A stretch of DNA of 64,000 bases from Methylobacterium radiotolerans JCM 2831 (GTDB lineage: Bacteria; Pseudomonadota; Alphaproteobacteria; Rhizobiales; Beijerinckiaceae), in contig NC_010505.1 of assembly GCF_000019725.1 (NCBI RefSeq), forward strand, positions 4,201,001-4,265,000. The letters are read 5' to 3'. The stretch's first letter is position 1, and each line of letters starts with the position of its first letter. This document shows, in pieces, positions 30,520-40,415 of the stretch. The notes beneath the pieces were generated by a model, which did not search any database, was not told where the DNA came from, and was given only the letters and a program-made list of their open reading frames with translations. A program made the translations under genes and the position numbers.

Positions 30520-30891
30520 ATGAGCAGCGACCAGGCCGCCAAGCTGGCGGCGACGATCGAGGTGTTGAGCGGCGCGGTCGGGTTCCTGATCGCCGAACGG
30601 GTCGCGGCGCAGCCGCTCGCGATCCAAGACGACCTGCTGTCCGTGCTGCAGCGCGCCCTGTCCCGGGCGCCCGGCGCGGGCGGGGACCCGGTCGGCCGCT
30701 GGATCCCGGTGGTCGCCGCCGAGATGATCGGGGAGGTCCGGGGCCAGATCGGCCACCCGGCCGGGGCCGCCGCCGGCCCGATGGCCGCCCGGCCGGACGC
30801 GATCCGGGCGTCAGAAGTGGCTGAAGGCCCCGGCCGCGAACACGCGCTCGGCGCCATCGCGCATTTCGAAGCGCGGCGGGCCGTCGCCTGA
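30520..30891 (+). CDS. small hypothetical protein, possibly CtrA-controlled
   Basis: 123 residues. Residues 1-50 look like a genuine amphipathic helical protein ([23 protein letters not shown]...); the second half is Ala/Pro/Gly-rich and less convincing, and its last 81 bases overlap the 3' end of thiL on the other strand. No family recognised, no signal peptide. The upstream AT-rich patch with a CtrA box supports it being a real gene. The true protein could be a different length if a frameshift is present. Confidence 0.5.
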   Translation: MSSDQAAKLAATIEVLSGAVGFLIAERVAAQPLAIQDDLLSVLQRALSRAPGAGGDPVGRWIPVVAAEMIGEVRGQIGHPAGAAAGPMAARPDAIRASEVAEGPGREHALGAIAHFEARRAVA

Positions 30892-31806
30892 GGTGACGGT
30901 GCCGATGGCGGCGACGGCGATCCCGGCGGCCGCGGCCTCGGTCCGGAGATCCTCCAGGCGCTCCGGCGCGACGGTGCAGAGGATCTCGTAATCGTCGCCG
31001 CCGGTCAGGACCGCCTCGATCAGGGCGGGCTCCGCTGCGCAGGCGCTCCGGGCGGCCCCCGAGAGCGGCACGTCGGCCACCGCCACCCGGGCGGTGCGGC
31101 CCGCCCCCAGCATCTTGGCGAGATCCCCCGCGAGGCCGTCGGAGACGTCCATGGCGGCGGTGGCGTGGCGGCGGACCGCCGGCGCGGCGGCGAGCCGCGG
31201 GCGCGGGTGCAGGTAGCGGTCGGCGAGTTCGGACCGCTGCGCCGGGTCGAGGCCTGACGCCCAGGGGGCGTCGGGCTCCAGGCGCATCCGCAGGCCGAGG
31301 GCGGCGTCGCCGATCGTGCCGGTGACGCAGATCCGGTCGCCCGCCCGCGCGGTGGTGCGCCGCACGATGGTGCCGGTCGGCACCTCGCCGAACGCGCTCA
31401 CCGAGATCAGCGCCGGCCCACCGGAGCGCACCGTGTCGCCGCCCAGCAGCGGGCAGCCGGCCGCCGCGGCCGCCGCGCCGAGCCCCTGCGCGAAGCCGTC
31501 GAGCCAGGCCTCCGTCCAGTCGTCGGGGAGCGCCAGGGTCAGCAGGAAGCCGCGCGGGACCGCGCCCTTGGCGGCGATGTCGGAGAGGTTCACGCCGAGG
31601 GCCTTGCGGGCGATCGAGGCCGGCGGATCCTCCGCGAAGTAGTGGATCCCCGCCACCACGGCGTCGACGGTGAGGACGAGGTCGTGGCCCGGCGCGGGCG
31701 TCAGCGCGGCGGCGTCGTCCCGGAGCCCGTCGGCGCCCGGCCCGGCGAGCGGGGCGAAGTAGCGGGCGATCAGCCCCTCCTCGGAGGCGCGGGCCGGCCC
31801 GGCCAA
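30811..31806 (-). CDS. thiL: thiamine-monophosphate kinase
   Basis: 331 residues. It phosphorylates thiamine phosphate to thiamine diphosphate with ATP. Conserved: GLRDDAAAL near residues 27-35, [11 protein letters not shown] near 46-56, [10 protein letters not shown] near 73-82, GGDTVRSGG near 121 and [15 protein letters not shown] near 217-231. The start is a TTG at 31806, 5 bases beyond the nusB stop; no ATG fits as well. Third gene of ribH-nusB-thiL. Confidence 0.95.
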   Translation of the reverse strand: MAGPARASEEGLIARYFAPLAGPGADGLRDDAAALTPAPGHDLVLTVDAVVAGIHYFAEDPPASIARKALGVNLSDIAAKGAVPRGFLLTLALPDDWTEAWLDGFAQGLGAAAAAAGCPLLGGDTVRSGGPALISVSAFGEVPTGTIVRRTTARAGDRICVTGTIGDAALGLRMRLEPDAPWASGLDPAQRSELADRYLHPRPRLAAAPAVRRHATAAMDVSDGLAGDLAKMLGAGRTARVAVADVPLSGAARSACAAEPALIEAVLTGGDDYEILCTVAPERLEDLRTEAAAAGIAVAAIGTVTSGDGPPRFEMRDGAERVFAAGAFSHF

Positions 31807-31810
31807 GGCT

Positions 31811-32419
31811 TCAGGCCTTCCCGGCCGACGGTTTCCCAGCCGCAGCTTTGCCGGGGAGCGGCTTGGACGAGCCCGGCTTGCCGGAGGCCTTCGGGGCCCC
31901 GACCTCGCCCGGCCGGACCTCGCGGGCGACCCGGTCGAGGACGGCGTTGACGAGGCCCGGCTCGTCGGCCGTGTAGAAGCTGTGGGCCACGTCGACGTAT
32001 TCCGAGATCGCCGCGGCCGCCGGCACGTCGCGGCGGAACATCAGCTCGTAGGCGCCCGCCCGCAGGATCGCCCGGAGCACGATCTCGATGCGCCGCAGCG
32101 GCCAGCCCTGGGCGAGCGCCTGGTCGAGCTTCGGGTCGATGGCGCGCTGCTCCTCGACCGTGCCGCGCAGCAGGTCGCGGAAGAAGGCGGTCTCGGCCGG
32201 GGGATGGGCGATCCCGTCGACCTCCTGGCCGATCCAGAAGGCCTCGAACTCGGCGAGGGCGTCGAGCACGCCCTTGCCGGAGATGTCCATCTCGTAGAGC
32301 GCCTGCACGACGGCGAGGCGCGCGCCGCTGCGCGGGCTGATCTTGGCGGGAGCGCCGGCGGTTTCGGTGCCGGTCTCCGGATGGGTGTCGGGGGTCCCGG
32401 TCATGGGTGTATCCGTCAT
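31811..32419 (-). CDS. nusB: transcription antitermination factor NusB
   Basis: 202 residues, longer than the usual ~140-160 because of an N-terminal Thr/Gly-rich extension (~28 residues) and a Lys/Pro/Gly-rich tail (about 175-202). The core has [16 protein letters not shown] near 30-45 and [31 protein letters not shown] near 115-145. It binds boxA RNA with NusE for rRNA antitermination. Its ATG overlaps the ribH stop (ATGA). An internal ATG five codons in is also possible. Confidence 0.95.
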   Translation of the reverse strand: MTDTPMTGTPDTHPETGTETAGAPAKISPRSGARLAVVQALYEMDISGKGVLDALAEFEAFWIGQEVDGIAHPPAETAFFRDLLRGTVEEQRAIDPKLDQALAQGWPLRRIEIVLRAILRAGAYELMFRRDVPAAAAISEYVDVAHSFYTADEPGLVNAVLDRVAREVRPGEVGAPKASGKPGSSKPLPGKAAAGKPSAGKA

Positions 32420-32910
32420 CGCGGGCGCGCGCCGTCGGCCATACGCTTCAGGGCGAGCACGCCGAGCGCCGCCTCGGCGGCACCGCCGCCCTTGTTCATC
32501 TCGGCGACCCGGGCGCGGGCGAGGGCCTGCGCCTCGGTCTCGACCGTGAGGATGCCGTTGCCCAGGGGCACCCGGCGCTGCACCGACAGGTCCATGAGCG
32601 CCCGGGCGCTCTCGCCGGCGACGATGTCGTAGTGGCCGGTCTCGCCGCGGATGACGCAGCCCAGCGCCACCACGGCGTCGTAGGCCCCCGTGTCGAGCAG
32701 GATCGCCGCGGCGGCGGGGATCTCCAGGGCTCCCGGCACGGTCACCACGGTGGCCCGGGCGTCGGCGGCCTCGATCGCCGCCAGCGCGCCGGCGAGGAGT
32801 TCGTCGGCGATCGCGTCGTAGTAGCGCGCCTCGACCACGAGGATCCGGGCGCCGGCGAGCGCCGGGTCGGTGGGCTTGGGCGCCGAATCGGCGCGGGTAT
32901 GGGCGACCAT
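32416..32910 (-). CDS. ribH: 6,7-dimethyl-8-ribityllumazine synthase
   Basis: 164 residues. It joins the RibD-derived pyrimidine with 3,4-dihydroxybutanone phosphate to form lumazine, which RibE dismutates. Conserved: [14 protein letters not shown] near residues 68-81, [19 protein letters not shown] near 89-107 and [12 protein letters not shown] near 121-132. ATG 32910 gives the family N-terminus. It heads ribH-nusB-thiL; ribD and ribE are 21 kb away on the other strand, and no ribA/ribB lies in the window. Confidence 0.96.
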   Translation of the reverse strand: MVAHTRADSAPKPTDPALAGARILVVEARYYDAIADELLAGALAAIEAADARATVVTVPGALEIPAAAAILLDTGAYDAVVALGCVIRGETGHYDIVAGESARALMDLSVQRRVPLGNGILTVETEAQALARARVAEMNKGGGAAEAALGVLALKRMADGARPR

Positions 32911-33053
32911 GGCTCTCGTCCGGCCGGGTTTTCGGGAATGGGCGGGCGGCACGTCGGGCACCCGCACGGGGGAGGACGGTTAGACCGAAGCGGCCGGCGC
33001 CACAAGCGGCGCGGGACCAGGCCCCGGCCCCCGCACCACGGCCGCGGCGCGCC

Positions 33054-33641
33054 CTACCCCACCAGTGGCGGCAGCGGCGGGGCCGCGGGGCCGCCCTCCG
33101 GCGGGGCCGTGCGGGCGACGTTCATCGTCATGGCGAGCAGCGCGTAGTAGCCGTTGATGCCGGTCAGATCGATCGCCCCCTGCTCGCCGAAGCGCGCGAC
33201 CAGGGCCGCGTAGGTCGCGTCGCTCACCGCGCGGTTGCGCGTCAGCTCGGTCGAGAACGCGTAGGCCAGGGCCTCGTCGGCGCTCATCGTGTCGGGGCGG
33301 CGCCCCTCGGCCAGCGCCTGCGCGGTCTCGGGGGCGACCCCGGCCTTCAGGGCGATCGGGTGGTGGATCGCCCATTCGACCGGCTGGCTCCACTCCCGCG
33401 CGACCACCAGGATCGCGAACTCGCTGATGCGCAGCGGCAGGACGCTGCCGTAGCGCAGGTACTGGCCCATCCGGCTCGCGCAGAGCATCAGCTCGGGGCT
33501 GCGCAGGAGCGGCACGAACGGTCCGAAGACCGGGACGCCGCGCTCGGCCCGGAACGCGGCCGCCGCTTCGGCCTGCGCCGGGGACAGGCTGCCGTCCGGG
33601 ATCTCCGGCATGCGCTCCGCGCTGGTCTGACCGGTGGTCAT
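33054..33641 (-). CDS. carboxymuconolactone decarboxylase family protein
   Basis: 195 residues. It has the CMD-like helical fold pattern SEFAILVVAREWSQPVEWAIHHPIALKAGV near residues 75-105 and the following helices, but lacks the CxxC of AhpD peroxidases, so it is unlikely to be a peroxidase. Function unknown; such proteins can be lactone decarboxylases or macrophomate-synthase-like. ATG 33641 was chosen; the frame remains open upstream but is not protein-like. Divergent from the SDR gene. Confidence 0.85.
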   Translation of the reverse strand: MTTGQTSAERMPEIPDGSLSPAQAEAAAAFRAERGVPVFGPFVPLLRSPELMLCASRMGQYLRYGSVLPLRISEFAILVVAREWSQPVEWAIHHPIALKAGVAPETAQALAEGRRPDTMSADEALAYAFSTELTRNRAVSDATYAALVARFGEQGAIDLTGINGYYALLAMTMNVARTAPPEGGPAAPPLPPLVG

Positions 33642-33782
33642 GCGTTTCCCCTCCGTGCTCCGGCACCGACGCGCGGCCCGCTCTGGATTTCCGGTCCCCG
33701 TGCGCCTAGACCATTGGGGCTCACCGGCACGCACCGCGCCCGACCGGGCCGCGATCCCTGAACGCCAGCGAGGCTTACGGCT

Positions 33783-34538
33783 TTGGCCCTCCCCGTCAAC
33801 GAACGCCGGCGCATCATGCTGCTCACGGGCGCGAGCCGGGGCATCGGCCACGCCACCGTCAAGCGCTTCTCGGCCGCGGGCTGGCGGGTGATCACCTGCT
33901 CGCGCCACGCCTTCCCGGAGAACTGCCCCTGGGAGATGGGGCCCGAGGACCACCTGCAGGTCGACCTCGCCGACGCGCAGGACACGGTCCGCGCCGTCGA
34001 GGAGGTGCGGGGCCGGCTCGCCGCCGAGGGCGGGGTGCTGCACGCGCTGGTCAACAATGCCGGCATCTCGCCGAAGGGGCCGGAGGGCGAGCGCCTCGGC
34101 GCGCTGGCCACCGAGTTCGACACGTGGCAGCGGGTGTTCCAGGTCAACCTCTTCGCCACGATCCTGCTGGCCCGGGGCCTGCGCGAGGAACTGGCCCGGG
34201 CGAAGGGCTCGGTCGTCAACGTGACGTCGATCGCCGGCTCGCGCGTCCACCCCTTCGCGGGGGCAGCCTACGGCACCTCCAAGGCGGCTTTGGCGGGCCT
34301 GACCCGCGAGATGGCCGCCGATTTCGGACCGCTCGGCGTGCGGGTGAACGCGATCTCGCCGGGCGAGATCGACACGTCGATCCTGTCGCCCGGCACCGAG
34401 AAGCTCGTCGAGCAGATCCCGCAGCGCCGGCTCGGCACGCCGGACGAGGTCGCCAAGGCGATCTACTTCCTGTGCACCGAGGCCTCGTCCTACGTGAACG
34501 GGGCCGAACTCCACATCAACGGCGGCCAGCACGTTTGA
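33783..34538 (+). CDS. short-chain dehydrogenase/reductase
   Basis: 251 residues, Rossmann fold. Cofactor motif [10 protein letters not shown] near residues 15-24, NNAG near 91-94, catalytic Ser in [10 protein letters not shown] near 144 and YGTSKAAL (Tyr/Lys) near 163-170. The start is given as TTG 33783; ATG 33816 would remove 11 residues and may be the true start, since it lies just before the nucleotide motif. Substrate unknown. The TGA overlaps the TTG of the next gene. Confidence 0.92.
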   Translation: MALPVNERRRIMLLTGASRGIGHATVKRFSAAGWRVITCSRHAFPENCPWEMGPEDHLQVDLADAQDTVRAVEEVRGRLAAEGGVLHALVNNAGISPKGPEGERLGALATEFDTWQRVFQVNLFATILLARGLREELARAKGSVVNVTSIAGSRVHPFAGAAYGTSKAALAGLTREMAADFGPLGVRVNAISPGEIDTSILSPGTEKLVEQIPQRRLGTPDEVAKAIYFLCTEASSYVNGAELHINGGQHV

Positions 34539-35722
34539 CCAGATCGGACGCTTCCTCGGGCGCGGCGTCCGCGCGCCGGAACCCGGCGGCGCGCCGCGGG
34601 CGGCGCGCGCTCGCCCTCAGCCTGCTCGCGTGCGTCGCGCCGGTCGCGGTCGCCCGGGCCGAGCCCGGGATCCGGATCCTCGACCTGCCCTTCAAGGTGC
34701 GGGCGCTGCGCGGCTCGCGCAGCGAGGCCGCGGTCTCGGTCGCGACGTCCGGGCTGCTGCCGATCACCGGCGGCAAGGCCGGCGCGCAGACCGGCGCGCA
34801 GACCGGCGCCCAGCAGGCCGGCGACGAGGAGAGCGCGCCGATCGCCGTGGTCTGGGGCGACGACGGCGGCGCCGTGCTCGCCCTGGCGGAGGGCACCGTC
34901 ACCGTGCGGCCGATCGGCAGGGATGCGGTCGAGGGATTGACCGCCGCCGAGACGCCGCGCGGGGCCCTGCCGGGCTCGCGCCGCGCCCTCTCGGGCCCCC
35001 TGAGCGCCTACCTCACCGGGCGCACCCGCGCCCCCGACGGCGGCGCGGCCGCCGCGGTCCTGACGATCCGCGAGCGCCAGCCGATGGCGGTGAGCACCGA
35101 TCCGAAGCCCGTTCCCGTGGCGACCGCGACGGTGCCGGCGGGGGGCGAGGCCGTGTTCGCGCCCCTGCGGCCGCGCCTGCTGCGCCTCGGAGGCCGCCCG
35201 GCGCTGCTGGCGGCGACGCTGTCCGGCGCGGATTCCGGCGGCCTCGCGCTGATCGACCGGCCCGCTGGCGATCCGGGCGCGGCCTGGGCCGTCGCTGCCC
35301 GCACGCCCGCCCAGCCGGGACCGCCGCTGAAGATCGCCGGCATCGCGGACTTCTCCGGGTCCGGCGCCCCCCAGGCCGCGACGGTCAGCGCCAGGGGCAG
35401 GCTCCAGCTCTGGACGCTGCGCCCCGACGCGATCGAGCCCGCCGGCGAGGCCGCGGGCTACGCGGCCGGCGACGGCGATTCGGATCTCGCCGTGACCGAT
35501 CCGGCCGGCGGCAGCCCCGAGCTCGTCCTGCCGGTGGCGGGCCGGCCGGAGATCGCCTTCGTGGCGGCCAGGGGCGGCCTGCACGAGCGGGCGCGCGTGC
35601 CCCTGCCCGCCCCCGCCGAGACCGGCATCGTCGTCCTCGGCGCGGGCGCGACGGCGCGGCTGCTCGTCGGCCTCGCCGACGGCCGGGTGGCCGTCGTGGC
35701 AACCGACGGGGGCAAGCCGTGA
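34535..35722 (+). CDS. secreted protein of unknown function, beta-propeller-like
   Basis: 395 residues with a TTG start overlapping the SDR stop. Signal peptide at about residues 22-42 ([18 protein letters not shown], cleavage before EPGI). The rest is rich in short beta strands with repeated [29 protein letters not shown] and [21 protein letters not shown] blades, resembling VCBS/FG-GAP propellers. A perfect 12-base repeat (two copies, GGCGCGCAGACC, plus a partial third, 34781-34813) encodes GAQT units. Part of a four-gene overlapping run (SDR, this gene, Nudix, TIGR02301). Confidence 0.8.
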   Translation: MTRSDASSGAASARRNPAARRGRRALALSLLACVAPVAVARAEPGIRILDLPFKVRALRGSRSEAAVSVATSGLLPITGGKAGAQTGAQTGAQQAGDEESAPIAVVWGDDGGAVLALAEGTVTVRPIGRDAVEGLTAAETPRGALPGSRRALSGPLSAYLTGRTRAPDGGAAAAVLTIRERQPMAVSTDPKPVPVATATVPAGGEAVFAPLRPRLLRLGGRPALLAATLSGADSGGLALIDRPAGDPGAAWAVAARTPAQPGPPLKIAGIADFSGSGAPQAATVSARGRLQLWTLRPDAIEPAGEAAGYAAGDGDSDLAVTDPAGGSPELVLPVAGRPEIAFVAARGGLHERARVPLPAPAETGIVVLGAGATARLLVGLADGRVAVVATDGGKP

Positions 35723-36222
35723 CCGCGGGCGCACCGGATCCCGACAGCCGCCTGTTCCCGGCCCGGCCCTTCGTGGGCGCGTCGATCGCGGTGATCCGCG
35801 GCGACCGGGTCCTGCTGGCGGCGCGGGCCAACGAGCCGATGCGCGGCGTCTGGACCCTGCCGGGCGGCCTCGTGGAGGCGGGCGAATCCCTGGCCGAGGC
35901 GGCCCTGCGGGAGCTGTCCGAGGAGGTCGGCCTGCCGGCGGAGGTGGTCGGCGTGCTCTCGCCCACCGAGATCATCGTCCGGGACGAGGCCGGCCGGGCC
36001 CGGCATCACTACGTCGTCCACCCGCACGCCGCCCTGTGGCGTGGCGGCGAGCCCGTGGCCGGGCCCGAGGCCCTGGGCACCCGGTGGGCGACGCTCGCGG
36101 AGGTGGCGACCCTCCCGACCACGCCCGGCCTGGCCGACACCCTGCGCGAGGCCTTCGCGCGGGTGGCGGCCCGGGGCGAAGACGGGAGCGCGGGGATGCG
36201 GGGCGGGGAGGCGACGGCGTGA
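35719..36222 (+). CDS. Nudix hydrolase, ADP-ribose pyrophosphatase/MutT-like
   Basis: 167 residues; GTG 35719 overlaps the preceding stop (GTGA). The Nudix box begins GGLVEAGES near residue 51 and continues through RELSEEVG, with all core residues (G, E, REL.EE.G). Such enzymes cleave nucleoside diphosphates linked to another group. The C-terminal ~15 residues are low-complexity. Overlap with both neighbours suggests tight cotranslation. Confidence 0.92.
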   Translation: MTAGAPDPDSRLFPARPFVGASIAVIRGDRVLLAARANEPMRGVWTLPGGLVEAGESLAEAALRELSEEVGLPAEVVGVLSPTEIIVRDEAGRARHHYVVHPHAALWRGGEPVAGPEALGTRWATLAEVATLPTTPGLADTLREAFARVAARGEDGSAGMRGGEATA

Positions 36223-36707
36223 GGCGCCCCGCGACCCTCCTGTGCCTGCTGGCGCTCCCGTACTTGCTGGCGCTCCTGGCCGGTCCGGTCGCCGCGCCGG
36301 CCCAGGCGCAGCAGCGCTCCGGCCGGAGCGGCGCGCCCGCCAGGGAGGCCGCGAAGGAGGCGCCCAAGGACGCGTCCAAGGACGCGACCGCCCCCGCGGA
36401 CGTGCCGGCGCCCTACGACCGCGACCTGCTGCGCATGTCCGAGATCATCGGTGCCCTGGCGTTCCTGCGGAACCTCTGCGCGGCCCCGGACGCGGCCGAC
36501 TGGCCGGCCCGCATGAAGGCGCTGATCGACTCCGAGGGCGTGACCCCGGCCCGCCGCGACCGGCTGGCCGGTGCCTACAACCGGGGCTACCGCGGCTACG
36601 CGCTGACCTACCGGGTTTGCACGCCCGCGGCCCACGAGGCGGCCGCCCGGTACGTCGCCGAGGGCGACCGGCTGTCGCACGCCCTGGCCGGGCGTTTCGG
36701 GGGGTGA
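36219..36707 (+). CDS. TIGR02301-family secreted protein
   Basis: 162 residues; GTG 36219 overlaps the Nudix stop. Signal peptide at residues 5-31 ([25 protein letters not shown]), a charged linker rich in Lys/Ala/Asp, then the conserved core [22 protein letters not shown] near 66-87 and [20 protein letters not shown] near 108-127, with two cysteines that may pair. This matches an alphaproteobacterial family of unknown function (TIGR02301). Probably periplasmic. Confidence 0.85.
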   Translation: MRRPATLLCLLALPYLLALLAGPVAAPAQAQQRSGRSGAPAREAAKEAPKDASKDATAPADVPAPYDRDLLRMSEIIGALAFLRNLCAAPDAADWPARMKALIDSEGVTPARRDRLAGAYNRGYRGYALTYRVCTPAAHEAAARYVAEGDRLSHALAGRFGG

Positions 36708-36866
36708 TGCAGGCGCAACACACGGGGCGCCGATGCCGGCGAAACACCGGATTTGAGCGTCCGTGTTAACCGATCCGAAATTCTCGGCTGGCCGAGCCGC
36801 CGGGACCTGCTTATCATCCATTGTGTCCGCCGGGCCCCGTGTCCGGCGCAATGGAAGTATCGGGCC

Positions 36867-37121
36867 ATGCAGCACAGCTCTCACACCGCCCCCATCGAGG
36901 TCGATGTCGAGGAGAAACGCGTCGCGCTGAGTTACGTCTCGGAAGCGTTCGCGGAAGGCTGCCTCGATGGACTCGACGGTGACTGCATGGCTCAAGCCGC
37001 CCTGTTCGCGGCCTTTCAGGAACTGGTGACGACGTACGGCGAGGAGGCCACGGCCCGCTACGCGGAGGGCTTCCCTGAGCGCATCCGCGGGGGGGCCTTC
37101 ACCACGACGCTCCAGCATTGA
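36867..37121 (+). CDS. small conserved hypothetical protein
   Basis: 84 residues, acidic, helical: VDVEEKRVALSYVSEAFAEG and ALFAAFQELVTTYGEEATARYAEGF. No signal peptide or membrane segment; family not recognised. Upstream, 36736-36771 contains GAAAC-N16-CGTG, a weak resemblance to an EcfG-type stress promoter, and a TTAACC half site. Flanked by the TIGR02301 gene and ygfZ on the same strand with gaps above 100 bases. Confidence 0.65.
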   Translation: MQHSSHTAPIEVDVEEKRVALSYVSEAFAEGCLDGLDGDCMAQAALFAAFQELVTTYGEEATARYAEGFPERIRGGAFTTTLQH

Positions 37122-37232
37122 GCCGCATCGCGCGCGTGAGCGCGGACGGTTGAGGCGCGGGCGGTCAGCGACTACGTCCCGGATCCGCGGTCCGGCCCGC
37201 CGGACCGCCCGCTCCCCGAGGAATCGCCGCCC

Positions 37233-38084
37233 ATGCCCGTCGCCCTGCTGCCGGATCGCGCCCTGGTCACCGTCACCGGGCCGGACGCCACGACGCTGCT
37301 CCAGGGCGTCCTGACCTGCAACGTCGAGACGCTCCGGCCCGGTGAGGCGCGCCTCGGCGCCCTGCTGACGCCGCAGGGCAAGATCCTGTTCGATTTCCTG
37401 ATCTCGCGGATCCCGGACGGCTTCCGGTTCGACGTGCTGGCCGACAGGGCCGCGGACCTCGCCAAGCGCCTGACGCTCTACCGCCTGCGCGCGCAGGCGA
37501 CCATCGCGGCCGACCCGACCGTCGCGGTCGCGGCGGCCTGGGCCGGCGCCACCCCGCCCGCCGCGGAGGCCGTGGCCGATACCCGCGCCGTCGATCTCGG
37601 TGCCCGCCTCTACGCCGCCGCGGGCGCCTTCTCGGCGGACGCCGCCGAGGCCGACTACCACGCGCACCGGATCGCCCTCGGCGTGCCCGAGGGCGGGCGC
37701 GACTTCGCCTTCGGCGACGCCTTCCCGCACGAGGCGCTGATGGATCAGCTCGGCGGCGTCGACTTCCGCAAGGGCTGCTATGTCGGCCAGGAGGTGGTCT
37801 CGCGGATGCAGCACCGGGGCACGGCCCGGACCCGCATCCTGGCCGCAGCCTACCCGGACGCGGCGCCCGCGCCCGGCACCGAGATCACGGCGGGCGGCAA
37901 GGTCCTCGGCACCGCGGGCAGCGCGGCCGGGAACCGCGGCCTCGCCACGATCCGCCTCGACCGCCTGGGCGACGCGCTGGCCGCCGGCGAGACCCCGCGC
38001 GCGGGCGACCGCCCCGTGACGCTGGAGCGCCCGGCCTGCGCGACCTTCGCCATGCCGGACGCGGCGACGAGCGCGGCCGAGTAG
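37233..38084 (+). CDS. ygfZ: YgfZ/GcvT-type folate-binding protein
   Basis: 283 residues. It helps assemble or repair iron-sulfur clusters of certain enzymes (MiaB and others) using folate. The YgfZ signature KGCYVGQE is at about residues 178-185, with the essential cysteine; the N-terminal GcvT-like domain begins ALVTVTGPDATTLLQGVLTCNV. ATG 37233 fits the family N-terminus. Confidence 0.94.
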   Translation: MPVALLPDRALVTVTGPDATTLLQGVLTCNVETLRPGEARLGALLTPQGKILFDFLISRIPDGFRFDVLADRAADLAKRLTLYRLRAQATIAADPTVAVAAAWAGATPPAAEAVADTRAVDLGARLYAAAGAFSADAAEADYHAHRIALGVPEGGRDFAFGDAFPHEALMDQLGGVDFRKGCYVGQEVVSRMQHRGTARTRILAAAYPDAAPAPGTEITAGGKVLGTAGSAAGNRGLATIRLDRLGDALAAGETPRAGDRPVTLERPACATFAMPDAATSAAE

Positions 38085-38210
38085 GACCGCGAGGCGGCGG
38101 ACGGGCTCGGCGCGGGGGCAGCGGCTCGTCCCGGCGCGCCGAAGCGGCCGCGGAAGCCGGTGCTCGCCCCGGCGGTGGCGTTCCGCTCCTGTTCTCGTTA
38201 CCATCGCCGC

Positions 38211-38825
38211 ATGTCCGAGACCGGCCTCATCGATCATCCCGACGGCTGCCCGCGCTGCTGGTGGGCCGGCCTCGACCCGCTCTACGTCGCCTATCACGAC
38301 ACCGAGTGGGGCGTGCCCGAGCATGACGGCCGCGCCCTCTACGAGAAGCTGATCCTCGACGGCTTCCAGGCCGGCCTGTCGTGGATCACCATCCTGCGCC
38401 GCCGGGACGGGTTCCGCGACGCCTTCGCCGGGTTCGATCCGGAGCGGATCGCCCGCTTCACCGAGGCGGACGTCGCGCGGCTGATGGCCGACACCCGCAT
38501 CATCCGCAACCGCGCCAAGATCCAGGGCACCGTCGCGGGCGCCCGGGCCTGGCTGCGGATCGAGGAGCGCGGCCCCGGCTTCGCGCGCTTCCTGTGGGAC
38601 TTCGTCGACGGCCGGCCGGTCCAGGGCACCGCCCGGACCCGCGCGGAGATCGCCACCGAGACGCCGGTCTCCCGGGCGATCGGGAAGGCCCTGAAGGCGG
38701 AGGGCTTCTCCTTCTGCGGGCCGACGATCGTGCACGCCTTCATGCAGGCGGTGGGCATGGTCAACGACCACCTCGTCGGCTGCCACCGGCACGGGCCCTG
38801 CGCCGAACTGGGCCGGATCCGGTGA
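38211..38825 (+). CDS. tag: DNA-3-methyladenine glycosylase I
   Basis: 204 residues. It excises 3-methyladenine from alkylated DNA. Zinc-site residues in the N-terminal CPRCW and the C-terminal CHRHGPC; YHDTEWGVPEHDGRALYEKL and LDGFQAGLSWITIL are family signatures. Its TGA overlaps the GTG of the HD gene (GTGA). Confidence 0.95.
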   Translation: MSETGLIDHPDGCPRCWWAGLDPLYVAYHDTEWGVPEHDGRALYEKLILDGFQAGLSWITILRRRDGFRDAFAGFDPERIARFTEADVARLMADTRIIRNRAKIQGTVAGARAWLRIEERGPGFARFLWDFVDGRPVQGTARTRAEIATETPVSRAIGKALKAEGFSFCGPTIVHAFMQAVGMVNDHLVGCHRHGPCAELGRIR

Positions 38826-39412
38826 GCGCGCCGCCGCGCGCGTGGCAGCGCATGCTCTCCGGCCGGCGCCTAGACCTCCTCGACCCGGCGCCCGGGGACA
38901 TCGAGATCGCCGACATCGCCCACGGCCTCGCCCGGGTCGCGCGCTGGAACGGCCAGACCCGCGGGCCGCACGTCTTCTCGGTGGCCCAGCACAGCCTGCT
39001 GGTCGAGGCCGTGGGCCGCCACCTCGATCCCGGCTGCACCGACCGGGACGGGCTCGAGCTGCTCCTGCACGACGCGCCGGAATACGTGGTCGGCGACATC
39101 ATCTCGCCGCTCAAGGCCGCCATCGGCGACGCCTATCGCGGCGTCGAGCTGCGCCTGCTCGACGCGGTGCGCCGCCGCTTCGGCCTCGCCGCCCCGTCGG
39201 CCGCGCTCGCCGGCCTCGTGAAGCGGGCCGACCGGATCGCCGCCCACGTCGAGGCGGTGCGCCTCGCGGGCTTCGCCCGCGAGGAGGCCGAGCGCTATTT
39301 CGGCCCCTCGGTCGCCCTGCCTGCCCCGGTGCCGGCCCTGGCCGAGCCGTGGCCGACCGCCGAGGCCGAGGCGCGGTTCCTCGCGCGCTTCACCGCCCTG
39401 TCTCCGCCCTGA
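38822..39412 (+). CDS. HD-domain phosphohydrolase, YfbR-like
   Basis: 196 residues. Metal-binding motif: HSLLVEAVGRHL near residues 57-68 and LLLHDAPEYVVGDI near 80-93 (HD pair), with a later RADRIAA. This resembles YfbR/5'-deoxynucleotidase-type hydrolases acting on nucleotides; the substrate is not proven. The GTG start is fused to the tag stop, so DNA repair and nucleotide cleaning may be coexpressed. Confidence 0.88.
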   Translation: MSAPPRAWQRMLSGRRLDLLDPAPGDIEIADIAHGLARVARWNGQTRGPHVFSVAQHSLLVEAVGRHLDPGCTDRDGLELLLHDAPEYVVGDIISPLKAAIGDAYRGVELRLLDAVRRRFGLAAPSAALAGLVKRADRIAAHVEAVRLAGFAREEAERYFGPSVALPAPVPALAEPWPTAEAEARFLARFTALSPP

Positions 39413-39462
39413 CGGATCTCCGCCCTCGATCCGTCACGATCGCAGGTCACTGGCGTCCCACC

Positions 39463-39975
39463 ATGCCGACCCTCCACGTCTGTCCGCTCTCGCGCCTGCC
39501 CGAGACCGTCGCCGCCACCGGCGCGAGCCACGTGCTCACGCTGATCAATGTCGGCACGCCGCTGGAGCGGCCGGCCCTGATCGACGCCGAGAACCACGCC
39601 GTCATCGGGGTCAGCGACATTGCGGCGGCGCGCGACGGACACGTTTTGCCGGCTGAAGAACACGTGGCCCGGGTCCTCGACTTCGTCCGGACCTGGCCGC
39701 GGGAGAAGCCGCTGGTGATCCACTGCTACGCCGGGATCAGCCGCTCGACGGCGGCGGCCTACATCGCGGCCTGCGCGCTGGCGCCGGAGCGCGACGAGGC
39801 GGCGATCGCCGACGCCCTGCGGGCCGCCTCGCCCTCGGCCACGCCCAACCCCCTGTTCGTGGCGATCGCCGACCGGATGCTCGACCGCAACGGCCGCATG
39901 GTCGCGGCGATCGCGCGCATCGGTCGCGGCGCCGACGCCTTCGAGGGCACGCCGTTCACCCTCGCGCTGGCGTGA
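39463..39975 (+). CDS. protein tyrosine phosphatase-like protein
   Basis: 170 residues. The phosphatase loop [10 protein letters not shown] at about residues 86-95 matches the CX5R signature. The N-terminus [25 protein letters not shown] is conserved in an alphaproteobacterial family related to dual-specificity phosphatases. Target unknown. It follows the HD gene by 50 bases on the same strand. Confidence 0.88.
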   Translation: MPTLHVCPLSRLPETVAATGASHVLTLINVGTPLERPALIDAENHAVIGVSDIAAARDGHVLPAEEHVARVLDFVRTWPREKPLVIHCYAGISRSTAAAYIAACALAPERDEAAIADALRAASPSATPNPLFVAIADRMLDRNGRMVAAIARIGRGADAFEGTPFTLALA

Positions 39976-40111
39976 ACCGTCGGACGCCAAGTGTGGCGCA
40001 AACGCCGCCGCCCGCGTCCAAAACGGTCACGACCCGGCCGGCGGACGGTCCCCCTGGGTTGTGGGCATTGGGGATCGCGCCGTACAACCACCCCCAAAGG
40101 AAGTATCTGGG

Positions 40112-40372
40112 ATGAGTGCGAGCAGACCCGAGGTGGCCCCCGCCGCCGGCGACCTGCCCTTCGAGAAGGCGCTGGAACAGCTCGAGGAAATCGTGCGCCG
40201 GCTCGAGCGCGGCGACGTGCCGCTCGACGAATCGGTCGCGATCTACGAGCGCGGCGAGGTGCTGAAGAAGCATTGCGAGGCGCTGCTGAAGCGGGCCGAG
40301 GCGCGGATCCAGCGGATCACGCTGGGCTCCGACGGGCGGCCCGAGGGCGTCGCCCCACTCGACATGTCCTGA
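40112..40372 (+). CDS. xseB: exodeoxyribonuclease VII small subunit
   Basis: 86 residues. [27 protein letters not shown] near residues 15-41 is the family signature. With XseA it degrades single-stranded DNA. ATG 40112 follows an AAAGGAAG ribosome site; a start 17 codons earlier is less likely. The xseB-dxs order is common in alphaproteobacteria; 43 bases separate them. Confidence 0.95.
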   Translation: MSASRPEVAPAAGDLPFEKALEQLEEIVRRLERGDVPLDESVAIYERGEVLKKHCEALLKRAEARIQRITLGSDGRPEGVAPLDMS

Positions 40373-40415
40373 GGCTCGGCGGTCGAACCGATCCCATCCG
40401 TTAGAGGTTGATGCC

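Noticed and set aside
34781..34813. Short tandem repeat as a mobile or CRISPR-like element
   Set aside because: Two perfect 12-base copies plus a partial third inside a coding gene, in frame (GAQT units); simple coding repeat.
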